A DNA stretch of 9,374 bases from Candidatus Brocadiia bacterium (GTDB lineage Bacteria > Planctomycetota > PUPC01 > DSUN01), in contig JADHXT010000111.1 in the NCBI GenBank assembly GCA_016782825.1, forward strand, positions 1 to 9,374, in the 5' to 3' direction. Shown here one piece after another: positions 1 through 6,322 of this stretch. The notes under the pieces are model-generated. The model was not told the origin of the DNA. It worked only from the letters and a program-made list of their open reading frames with translations, and made no database searches. Within the stretch, counting starts at the first letter, position 1, and the number at the start of each line of letters is the position of its first letter. The position numbers were made by a program, and so were the translations under genes.

Positions 1-3
1 GGC

Positions 4-32
4 TTGACATGCACGGGAAGTTCTGGTATCGT
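4..32 (+). promoter_or_regulatory. Weak candidate sigma-70-type promoter
   Basis: TTGACA at 4-9 matches the -35 consensus fully. After 17 bases comes TATCGT at 27-32, which matches TATAAT at four of six positions, with TG at 24-25 giving an extended -10. An inverted repeat, ATCGT (28-32) and ACGAT (39-43) with a 6-base gap, overlaps the -10 and could be an operator. The predicted start near 39 would leave a leader of about 320 bases before coaE, which is long, so this could be chance or belong to something else. Confidence 0.3.
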
Positions 33-333
33 CCTGGTACGATGATGGCAGGCACGTTGCTGCCCCCTTCTCGTTGGCTCGCGATCCCGCTTCACTCCCA
101 ATCGCCGAGGCCTCCCTGGAGAGAGCTCCACCGCATTTGCAGGCCCCATCTCCTCTCCACAGATTCCGCGCGGCTGGCCGGTCGAATTGCGGCTGCGCCG
201 TGGCGCGAGATGAATCCAACGAAGGCTGTGACTGTCCCTGAACACTGAGAGCCCCAGAAGACGAGTCTGTCCCGTCGCCGTGTCCAGCGGCGGCAGTCGG
301 CTCCACCAGCCAGTGAGGCGCACTTTCGTTCAT

Positions 334-346
334 CCGATGATATCGG
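334..346. repeat. Short palindrome before coaE
   Basis: CCGAT (334-338) and ATCGG (342-346) are a perfect 5-base inverted repeat around GAT, ending 13 bases before the coaE start codon. It could be a small operator, or in RNA a weak hairpin with a 3-base loop. Five base pairs is well within chance expectation, and there is no flanking evidence for a regulator. Confidence 0.25.
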
Positions 347-359
347 TCCATTCAGCACA

Positions 360-977
360 ATGAGTTCGCCTGAAGGTCAGCCCCCAGTCATCGGCCTGCT
401 CGGCGGTATCGCGGCAGGCAAGACAGCGGTTGCCGCCATGTTGGAGCGTCTGGGCGCGCGCATTGTATCGGCGGATGTCATCGCGCACGAGGTTCTCGCC
501 GACCCGCAGACTCGCGGGCGAATCACGGCTCGATGGGGTGAACAGGTCGTGGGCCCTTCGGGCGCCATCGAGCATGGCGCGCTGGCCGAGCGCATCTTCG
601 GCGACGCGGAGGAACTCGCCGCATTGGAGGCCATCACTCATCCGCCCATTCTGGCACGGATGCGCGAGCAGATTCACGCCGCCTGCGAGTCGGGCAACGT
701 GGCGGCCGTCGTGGTGGACGCCCCCTTGTTGCTCGAGGCCGAACTCGACGCCGAATGTGACGCACTCATCTTCGTCGATTGTCCGCGCGACGAGCGACTA
801 AAGCGCGCGGCCGCCGAGCGCGGATGGGAAGCCGACGAACTCGATCGCCGCGAAGCACACCAGGAGCCGTTGGACGTGAAGCGCGACCGCGCCGAGTATG
901 TTGTCAGCACGGATTGTTCCCCAGACACTACTTTCCAGCAGGTGAAGGAGCTATGGCAAGAAGCTCTCGGTCTGTAA
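360..977 (+). CDS. coaE: Dephospho-CoA kinase
   Basis: This cytoplasmic enzyme phosphorylates the ribose 3'-hydroxyl of dephospho-CoA with ATP, the last step of CoA synthesis. The 205-residue product has the usual family length (about 200). The nucleotide-binding loop GGIAAGKT lies at residues 15-22; the family more often has GGIGSGKS/T or GGIASGKS. Further family landmarks are SADVIAH at 38-43, DAPLLLEAELD around 120-130, and the C-terminal lid and base region with Arg163-Arg164, Gln168, Lys174 and a QVKELW helix near 194-199. ATG 360 is the only ordinary start codon in the frame after an upstream stop at 246-248. It has no Shine-Dalgarno sequence, only an A-rich lead (AGCACA), so initiation may be leaderless or SD-independent. 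The last 25 bases overlap rho. Identification is secure. Confidence 0.96.
   Translation: MSSPEGQPPVIGLLGGIAAGKTAVAAMLERLGARIVSADVIAHEVLADPQTRGRITARWGEQVVGPSGAIEHGALAERIFGDAEELAALEAITHPPILARMREQIHAACESGNVAAVVVDAPLLLEAELDAECDALIFVDCPRDERLKRAAAERGWEADELDRREAHQEPLDVKRDRAEYVVSTDCSPDTTFQQVKELWQEALGL
941..950 (+). promoter_or_regulatory. rho ribosome binding site inside coaE
   Basis: The sequence GGTGAAGGAG sits inside the coaE coding region just before the rho ATG at 953. GGTGA (941-945) is 7 bases from the ATG, a normal spacing, whereas the GGAG core (947-950) is only 2 bases away. This decides the rho start: the frame is open back to 779, but upstream starts lack such a site. Ribosomes finishing coaE at 977 would be close to the rho start, so coupling is likely. 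Confidence 0.7.
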
Positions 978-2359
978 AAGTGAAGAAAAGCAATCGCCCC
1001 ACCAACGACTTCGGCAAGGGCATCCCGAACGAGGAGGATCTTGCCCAAGAAGAACGCGAGATCGAGGAACGCCTCAAGGATCCCGGGGAACGGGACAGCG
1101 AGCTCCACATTGCCGACCTCAAGAAGAAGAGCATCGTGGAGCTTCACGAGGTGGCCAAGGCCGAAGGGATCGCCGAGTATGCCGGCCTCAAGAAGCAGGA
1201 TCTGATCTGCAAGATCCTCGAGGAGCGCGTTCACAACAAGAACGGCCTCGTGCTGGGAGAAGGCGTGCTGGAGGTGCTGCCCGACGGGTTCGGCTTCCTG
1301 CGCTCCCCCGACTACAACTACCTGCCCTGCCCCGACGACATCTACATCTCCCCCTCGCAGATTCGCCGATTCGGCATGAAGACGGGCACCGTCATCTCTG
1401 GCCAGGTGCGCCCGCCGAAGGACAGCGAGCGCTACTTCGCGCTCCTGCACGTCGAGTCGATCAACTACGAGAAGCCGGAGCAACTCCAGGACCAGGTGTG
1501 CTTCGAGGACCTCACGCCGCTCCATCCCGAAGAGCACTTCACGCTCGAGACCGAGCCGGGGATCATCGAGATGCGCGTGGTGGATCTCATCGCCCCCATC
1601 GGCAAGGGCCAGCGCGGGCTCATCACCTCGCCGCCCAAAGCCGGCAAGACGATCCTCCTCCAGAAGATCGCCAATGCCATCATCGCGAACCACCCCGAAG
1701 TGTTCGTCATGGTCCTCCTGATCGACGAGCGTCCCGAGGAAGTGACGGACATGAAGCGATCGGTGGCCGCCGAGGTGATCAGCTCCACCTTCGACGAGCC
1801 GGCGGCCCGCCACATCCAGGTGGCCGAGATGGTGATCGAGAAGGCCAAGCGGATGGTGGAGTATGGCAAGGATGTGGTGATCCTGCTCGACTCGATCACC
1901 CGCCTGGGCCGAGCCTACAACACCGAATGTCCGCACAGCGGCAAAATCCTCACCGGGGGTGTGGACGCCGCCGCACTGCAGAAGCCGAAACGCTTCTTCG
2001 GGGCGGCCCGCAACATTGAGGAAGGCGGCTCCCTCACCATCATCGCCACGGCACTCATCGAGACGGGCTCCCGCATGGACGAGGTGATCTTCGAGGAGTT
2101 CAAGGGCACGGGCAACATGGAGCTCGTCCTCGACCGCCGCCTCGAGGAACGGCGCATCTTCCCCGCCATCGACGTCAACCGTTCCGGCACCCGCAAGGAA
2201 GAGCTGCTCATCGCCCCAGACGACCTGAACCGCATCTGGGTGCTCCGCAAGGTGCTAAGCGAGATGAACGCCACGGAGGCCATGGAACTCCTCATCGAGC
2301 GCATCCGCCGCAGCAAGACCAACGAGCAGTTCCTCGACAGCCTCGGAACGGGGAACTGA
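953..2359 (+). CDS. rho: Transcription termination factor Rho
   Basis: Rho is a homohexameric RNA-dependent ATPase and translocase that ends transcription of untranslated RNA. The 468-residue product aligns almost throughout with E. coli Rho (419 residues). The N-terminal domain includes the RNA-binding motif DGFGFLRS at 111-118 and DIYISPSQIRRF at 129-140. The core has the Walker A loop PPKAGKT at 227-233, LIDERPEEVTDM at 256-267 with the catalytic Glu, Walker B ending in LLDSITR at 311-317, and the Q-loop LTGGVDAAALQ at 333-343. It ends with NRSGTRKEELL near 409-419. The extra length is a charged N-terminal stretch (about residues 1-50, many Lys, Glu and Asp) with no recognised fold. The start overlaps coaE and is set by the site at 941-950; a GTG at 980 is a less likely alternative. 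No sign of inactivation. Confidence 0.99.
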   Translation: MARSSRSVKVKKSNRPTNDFGKGIPNEEDLAQEEREIEERLKDPGERDSELHIADLKKKSIVELHEVAKAEGIAEYAGLKKQDLICKILEERVHNKNGLVLGEGVLEVLPDGFGFLRSPDYNYLPCPDDIYISPSQIRRFGMKTGTVISGQVRPPKDSERYFALLHVESINYEKPEQLQDQVCFEDLTPLHPEEHFTLETEPGIIEMRVVDLIAPIGKGQRGLITSPPKAGKTILLQKIANAIIANHPEVFVMVLLIDERPEEVTDMKRSVAAEVISSTFDEPAARHIQVAEMVIEKAKRMVEYGKDVVILLDSITRLGRAYNTECPHSGKILTGGVDAAALQKPKRFFGAARNIEEGGSLTIIATALIETGSRMDEVIFEEFKGTGNMELVLDRRLEERRIFPAIDVNRSGTRKEELLIAPDDLNRIWVLRKVLSEMNATEAMELLIERIRRSKTNEQFLDSLGTGN

Positions 2360-2360
2360 C

Positions 2361-2414
2361 GCGACGCCGCCACACACGCCAGCAAGCCCCAAGGCACACA
2401 CACCACACCCTGTC
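2361..2414 (+). promoter_or_regulatory. C-rich, T-poor tract after rho, possible Rho loading site
   Basis: The 54 bases after the rho stop contain, by hand count, 27 C, 15 A, 10 G and 2 T; positions 2371-2410 have no T and 21 C against 5 G, with runs of CACA. C-rich, G-poor, unstructured RNA is what Rho binds first. I infer that transcripts leaving rho could be terminated here, possibly by Rho itself, limiting read-through to ftsY. There is no intrinsic terminator with a T-run in this gap. The composition is seen; the function is inferred. Confidence 0.35.
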
Positions 2415-2448
2415 GCAAGCGCGTGGGGCTTGCCCCTTCCGCAAGGAG
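2382..2448 (+). promoter_or_regulatory. Nested alternative hairpins in the ftsY leader
   Basis: A perfect 10-base inverted repeat (arms 2382-2391 and 2424-2433, 32-base loop) fills the gap before ftsY. Its right arm ends in GCTTGC (2428-2433), which can pair with three partners: GCAAGC at 2382-2387 (part of the long stem), GCAAGC at 2415-2420 (6 pairs, 7-base loop) and GCAAG at 2441-2445 (5 pairs with 2429-2433, 7-base loop). The last overlaps the ftsY ribosome binding site AAGGAG (2443-2448). A fourth local fold, GGGG-CTTG-CCCC (2425-2436), has a stable-type tetraloop. The first two folds leave the ribosome site free and the third hides it, the logic of an RNA switch. It matches no riboswitch class I know. 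Confidence 0.4.
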
Positions 2449-2456
2449 TGCATGGG

Positions 2457-3476
2457 ATGGCATTCTGGCGCAGAGACAAGAAGCAGGACGCCGAGCCGCG
2501 TTCTCCAGCCGCAGCAGGTGGCCAGCCTGCCCCGACAGCCAAAGGCGGCCTCTTCGGTCGCATGGCCGCATCGCTCAGCCGCGTCAAGGACGGGCTACAG
2601 AAGACCCGCAGCCAGTTTGCCGCCGGCATGCGAGGCATCTTCGGCATCCGAGGCACGATCGACCAGGGCAAGCTCGACGCCCTCGAGGAACTGATGATCA
2701 CGGCCGACATGGGCGTGGAGACCGTGGAGTCGCTGCTGGAGGGCATCCAGCAGGCGTGGAAGAGCCGCGAGATCGAGACGACGGACCAGCTCCAGGAATA
2801 CCTGCGCACCACGCTCAAGGGCATCCTCAGGCAGGAAGGGGCGGCCATCCGTCACGCCGATAGCCCGCCCACCGTCATCCTGGTGGCCGGGGTCAACGGC
2901 TCGGGCAAGACCACGTCCATCGCCAAGCTGGCGCATCACTTCAAGAACGCAGGCGGCAAGGTGCTCCTCGCCGCGTCGGACACCTTCCGGGCGGCGGCCG
3001 TCGAGCAGCTCACCGTGTGGAGCGAGCGGCTGGGCGTGGACATCGTGCGCCATCAGCGGGGCGCCGACCCGGGGGCAGTGGCCTTCGACGCGGCCGACGC
3101 GGCGATGGCGCGCGGCGTGGATGTGTTGATCGTGGACACCGCCGGCCGCATGCACACCGAACGCAACCTGATGCGCGAGCTGGAGAAGATCGCCCGCGTG
3201 GTGGGCAAGAAAATCCCCGGCGCGCCCCACGAGGTGCTCCTGGTGCTCGACGCGACCACGGGGCAAAACGCCATCGCCCAGGCCGAGCGGTTCCAAGAGG
3301 CCATCGACGTCACCGGCGTGTTCCTCACCAAGCTGGACGGCACGGCCCGCGGCGGCATCGTGGTGGCGGTGAACCACAAGCTCGGCATCCCCGTCAAGTT
3401 CATCGGCCTCGGCGAGACGGCCGCCGACATCCAGCCCTTCGACCCCGACACCTTCGTCGACGCGCTGTTCGACTGA
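2457..3476 (+). CDS. ftsY: Signal recognition particle receptor FtsY
   Basis: FtsY is the membrane-associated GTPase that docks with Ffh in the signal recognition particle and delivers nascent membrane proteins to the translocon. The 339-residue product has a complete NG domain: four-helix N domain about 55-135, P-loop GVNGSGKTT at 145-153, DTFRAAAVEQL at 175-185, DTAGR at 227-231, ATTGQNA at 266-272, TKLDG at 291-295 and GLGE at 317-320. Instead of the long acidic A domain of E. coli FtsY, it has only a short N-terminal segment beginning MAFWRRDKK, basic and rich in Ala and Pro, which may help membrane contact. ATG 2457 is chosen because AAGGAG (2443-2448) lies 8 bases before it; an in-frame TTG at 2430 and an out-of-frame ATG at 2452 fit worse. 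The gene follows rho after 97 bases. Confidence 0.98.
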   Translation: MAFWRRDKKQDAEPRSPAAAGGQPAPTAKGGLFGRMAASLSRVKDGLQKTRSQFAAGMRGIFGIRGTIDQGKLDALEELMITADMGVETVESLLEGIQQAWKSREIETTDQLQEYLRTTLKGILRQEGAAIRHADSPPTVILVAGVNGSGKTTSIAKLAHHFKNAGGKVLLAASDTFRAAAVEQLTVWSERLGVDIVRHQRGADPGAVAFDAADAAMARGVDVLIVDTAGRMHTERNLMRELEKIARVVGKKIPGAPHEVLLVLDATTGQNAIAQAERFQEAIDVTGVFLTKLDGTARGGIVVAVNHKLGIPVKFIGLGETAADIQPFDPDTFVDALFD

Positions 3477-3500
3477 GCCTCTCGATAGGTCGCCCGCCTG

Positions 3501-4511
3501 GTGGACATGCAACCGCTTACCCGACCGCAGGGCGAAATCCTCATCGGCGCACGCGGCAGCAAGCTGGCCGTGGCGCAGGCCCATGCCGTGGGCCACGCGC
3601 TCACCCGCTCGCAGGCGGGGCTGAGCTACCGCCTGGTGCGCATCAAGACGACCGGCGACGTTCGCCGCGAGGAGGCCCTCCCCGACATCGGCGGCAAGGG
3701 CCTGTTCACGCGCGAGATCGAGCAGGCCCTGCTCGATGGCCGTATCGACCTCGCCGTGCACAGCCTGAAAGACCTCCCCACGGAGTCCTCTCAGGGCCTC
3801 GGCATCCGCGCGACTCCCGCGCGCGCTCCCGCCAACGACGCGCTCATCTCGCGGGACGACATTCCCTTCGACAAGCTGCCCAAGGGAGCACGCGTGGGCA
3901 CCAGCAGCCTGCGCCGCGCGGCCCAACTGCTCCGTCTCCGCCCCGATCTCTATATCTGCCCGATTCGCGGCAACGTGGATACCCGCATCGCGAAGCTCCA
4001 CAGCGGCGAGTACCACGCCATCGTGCTCGCCTATGCTGGCTTGGTGCGGCTCGGACGCGGCGACGAGGCCAGCGAGGTGCTGCCCTTCGACATCATGATG
4101 CCCGCTCCCGCACAAGGCGCCCTCGGCGTGCAGGCTCGCACGGCCGCCGGCGAACTCGCCAGGGTGCGGGCCAACGACGACGTGGAACTGGACAAAGACC
4201 GCCACGCCCTGTTCGTGCGGCGGACGGCGGCCATCGACCACGTGGACACCTTCCTGGCCACCACCGCCGAGCGAGCGCTGCTCCAGGCGTTGGGTGGCGG
4301 CTGCTCCCTGCCTCTGGGCGCCTATGCCGAGAAGACCGGCTCCGACACGCTCCGCCTGCGTGCCATCCTGCTCGCGCCCGATGGGCAACAGCAGGCGACG
4401 GCCGACCAGAGGGGCGCCACGAAAGACCCCCGCGCCCTTGCACTGGCGGTGGCCGAGGAACTCCGCAGCGCGGGAGCCGACGCCATTCTTCAGGCCAACC
4501 AGGCCTCCTGA
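3501..4511 (+). CDS. hemC: Hydroxymethylbilane synthase (porphobilinogen deaminase)
   Basis: This cytoplasmic enzyme joins four porphobilinogen molecules into hydroxymethylbilane, the linear precursor of haem and other tetrapyrroles. The 336-residue product is slightly longer than E. coli HemC (about 313). Visible motifs are IGARGSKLAVAQA at 15-27, GGKGLFTREIE at 64-74, AVHSLKDLPT at 85-94 with the catalytic Asp91, VGTSSLRRAAQ at 132-142, PIRGNVDTR at 154-162 and GGGCSLPLGAYA at 265-276, whose Cys268 should carry the dipyrromethane cofactor. Departures from the usual pattern are ANDALIS for PRDAFVS-like sequence and PAPAQGALGVQ for AVGQGALGIE. The start may be GTG 3501 or ATG 3507; neither has a good ribosome site, though AGGT at 3487-3490 slightly favours 3501. 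It lies 24 bases after ftsY, so it is probably co-transcribed; no hemD or hemB is present here. Confidence 0.97.
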   Translation: MDMQPLTRPQGEILIGARGSKLAVAQAHAVGHALTRSQAGLSYRLVRIKTTGDVRREEALPDIGGKGLFTREIEQALLDGRIDLAVHSLKDLPTESSQGLGIRATPARAPANDALISRDDIPFDKLPKGARVGTSSLRRAAQLLRLRPDLYICPIRGNVDTRIAKLHSGEYHAIVLAYAGLVRLGRGDEASEVLPFDIMMPAPAQGALGVQARTAAGELARVRANDDVELDKDRHALFVRRTAAIDHVDTFLATTAERALLQALGGGCSLPLGAYAEKTGSDTLRLRAILLAPDGQQQATADQRGATKDPRALALAVAEELRSAGADAILQANQAS

Positions 4512-4540
4512 TGCGGCCTATGTCCCCCCTTTTTTTCACC

Positions 4541-4569
4541 TTGATTCCGCAAGCCCCCCACGCTACAAT
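4541..4569 (+). promoter_or_regulatory. Sigma-70-type promoter for the helicase pair
   Basis: TTGATT (4541-4546) and TACAAT (4564-4569) are separated by 17 bases, the optimal spacing. The -10 matches five of six consensus positions and the -35 four of six. This is one of the few AT-richer spots in the window and lies in the 104-base gap between hemC and the helicase. The predicted start is near 4574-4577, giving a leader of about 40 bases to ATG 4616. A C6T7 run (4524-4536) lies just upstream of the -35. The promoter implies that the helicase and its partner form their own transcription unit. Confidence 0.65.
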
Positions 4570-4615
4570 GAATATCTTGGCCTGATGTTCCGCAGTGTCC
4601 ATCGTTCGGAAACCC

Positions 4616-6319
4616 ATGCCTGCCGATCCCTCCAATCCGCTCATTGTCCAGAGCGACCGCACGCTGCTTCTCGAGGTGGATAACCCCCTCTATCCCGAGG
4701 CACGCGACGCCCTTGCCGCATTCGCCGAGCTCGAGAAAAGCCCAGAGCACTTCCACACCTACCGCATCACGCCGCTCTCGCTGTGGAACGCCGCGGCTGC
4801 CGGCCACTCCGCCGAGGATATCCTGGCCGACCTCGACCGCCTGACCAAGTACGAAATCCCGTCGAACATCCAGTACGAGGTGCGCGACTATGTGGCACGC
4901 TTCGGGCGCCTGAAGCTCGAACGCCGCGACGGCGACCTCGTGCTCGTCTCGTCCGACGCCACACTCATCACCGAGGTGTCGCGTCACAAGCTGGTGAAGC
5001 CCTTCCTGGCAGATACGGTGGACTTCCACACCCTGCGCGTGCTGCCCGACCGGCGAGGACACGTCAAGCAGGCACTCATCCGAATCGGCTATCCGGTGGA
5101 AGACCTCGCAGGCTACGCCGAGGGCGCCCCGCTGGCCCTCGAACTGCGCCAAACGACGCTCGAAGGCCATCCCTTCGCGCCCCGTCTCTACCAACGTGAA
5201 GCCGCGGACATCTTCTACGCCGGAGGCTCCGCCCGCGGCGGCAGCGGCGTGGTCGTCTTGCCGTGCGGCGCGGGCAAGACCGTCGTGGGCCTCAGTTGCA
5301 TGGCCGACTGCAAGACCCAGACCCTCATCCTGTGCACGAACATCACCGCCGTGCGACAGTGGCGGCGCGAGCTGCTCGACAAGACCACCCTCGGGCCCGA
5401 TCAGATCGGCGAATACTCCGGCGAGTTCAAAGAACCCCGCCCGGTGACGCTGGCCACCTACCAGATTCTCACCTACCGCCGACGGAAGGGCGAACGCTTC
5501 CCCCACTTCGAGGTTTTCAACGCCATGAACTGGGGGCTCATCCTCTACGACGAGGTGCACCTGCTGCCGGCCCCGGTGTTTCGCATCACGGCCGAAATCC
5601 AGTCGCGACGGCGCCTGGGCCTCACGGCCACCCTGGTGCGGGAAGACCACAAAGAGGACGATGTGTTCAGCCTCATTGGCCCCAAGCGCTACGACGTGCC
5701 CTGGAAGGTGCTCGAGAAGCAGGGGTGGATTGCCACGGCATCGTGCACCGAGGTGCGCATCGCCCTCCCCCAGCAGGACCGAGTGCCCTATGCCATGGCG
5801 AGCAACCGCGACAAGTTTCGCATCGCCTCCGAAAGCCCGGCCAAGCTCGCCGTCCTGGAGGCGCTCCTGGCCCGCCACAAGGCCGACCGCGTGTTGATCA
5901 TCGGCCAGTACCTCAACCAGCTCCACGCCATCGCCGAGCACACCGGCGCCCCCATTATCACCGGCTCGACGCCGAACCGAGATCGCGAGGTGCTCTACGA
6001 CGACTTCCGCACGGGCAGCATCGAGATCCTCATCGTCTCGAAGGTGGGCAACTTCGCCATCGACCTGCCCGATGCCAATGTGCTCATTCAGGTGAGCGGC
6101 ACCTTCGGCTCGCGACAAGAGGAAGCCCAGCGGCTGGGCCGTATCCTGAGGCCCAAGAGCGACTCCTCGGTGGCCCGATTCTACTCGCTCGTCACCCGCG
6201 ACAGCCGCGACGCAGAGTTTGCCGCCAACCGCCAGCTCTTCCTCACCGAGCAGGGCTACACCTACGAAATCCGCGACGCGCACGACCTGCTCGCGGATGA
6301 TTCTGAGGAAACAGCGTAG
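4616..6319 (+). CDS. XPB/ERCC3-type superfamily 2 DNA helicase
   Basis: This is a bacterial relative of the eukaryotic repair and TFIIH helicase XPB (Ssl2), an ATP-driven 3'-5' DNA translocase; its bacterial role is not well established. The 567-residue product starts with the helicase-associated N-terminal domain (about 8-100, PLIVQSDRTLLLE onward), then a linker and damage-recognition-like region, then two RecA-like domains. Motifs: LPCGAGKT at 215-222, LILCTNITAVRQW at 237-249, DEVH at 312-315, LTATLVRED at 336-344 containing the RED motif typical of XPB, SKVGNFAIDLPDANV at 475-489 and QEEAQRLGRILRPK at 501-514. All motifs look intact. ATG 4616 is preferred over GTG 4595 because family members begin a few residues before the PLIVQSD segment; the ribosome site is weak (GGAAA, 4608-4612). 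A promoter at 4541-4569 precedes it, and the partner gene follows after 3 bases. Confidence 0.95.
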   Translation: MPADPSNPLIVQSDRTLLLEVDNPLYPEARDALAAFAELEKSPEHFHTYRITPLSLWNAAAAGHSAEDILADLDRLTKYEIPSNIQYEVRDYVARFGRLKLERRDGDLVLVSSDATLITEVSRHKLVKPFLADTVDFHTLRVLPDRRGHVKQALIRIGYPVEDLAGYAEGAPLALELRQTTLEGHPFAPRLYQREAADIFYAGGSARGGSGVVVLPCGAGKTVVGLSCMADCKTQTLILCTNITAVRQWRRELLDKTTLGPDQIGEYSGEFKEPRPVTLATYQILTYRRRKGERFPHFEVFNAMNWGLILYDEVHLLPAPVFRITAEIQSRRRLGLTATLVREDHKEDDVFSLIGPKRYDVPWKVLEKQGWIATASCTEVRIALPQQDRVPYAMASNRDKFRIASESPAKLAVLEALLARHKADRVLIIGQYLNQLHAIAEHTGAPIITGSTPNRDREVLYDDFRTGSIEILIVSKVGNFAIDLPDANVLIQVSGTFGSRQEEAQRLGRILRPKSDSSVARFYSLVTRDSRDAEFAANRQLFLTEQGYTYEIRDAHDLLADDSEETA

Positions 6320-6322
6320 CGC

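Larger units (their letters stand above)
1..359. other. Upstream region without a convincing gene
   Basis: No open frame here looks like a real protein. The two short frames present (79 codons on plus from 9, 88 codons on minus from 358) have no ribosome binding site, lack recognisable motifs and are rich in Arg, Ser, Pro and Trp, as expected of chance frames in GC-rich DNA. I see no tRNA. The only structures noted are a weak candidate promoter at the left edge and a short palindrome just before coaE, each listed separately. The stretch probably contains the coaE leader and perhaps the 3' flank of a gene outside the window. Confidence 0.6.

Noticed and set aside
9..248. Plus-strand 79-codon frame at the left edge
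   Set aside because: It has no ribosome site, no motif and an Arg/Pro/Trp-rich composition; most likely chance.
259..268. AGAC-GA-GTCT near-palindrome
   Set aside because: Four-base arms with a 2-base centre are too short to mean anything without conservation data.
674..1936. Minus-strand open frame of 420 codons opposite coaE and rho
   Set aside because: It is antisense to highly conserved Rho coding sequence and has no motif of its own.
2595..4388. Minus-strand open frame of 597 codons opposite ftsY and hemC
   Set aside because: It spans two unmistakable plus-strand genes and has a His, Gly, Ala and Val-rich composition typical of the antisense of biased codons.
4501..4536. Possible hemC terminator: AGGCC/GGCCT hairpin and a C6T7 run
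   Set aside because: The 5-pair stem (4501-4505 with 4515-4519) ends 10 bases before the T-run at 4530-4536 and C residues intervene, so it does not make a proper intrinsic terminator. The run may instead be an upstream element of the promoter at 4541.
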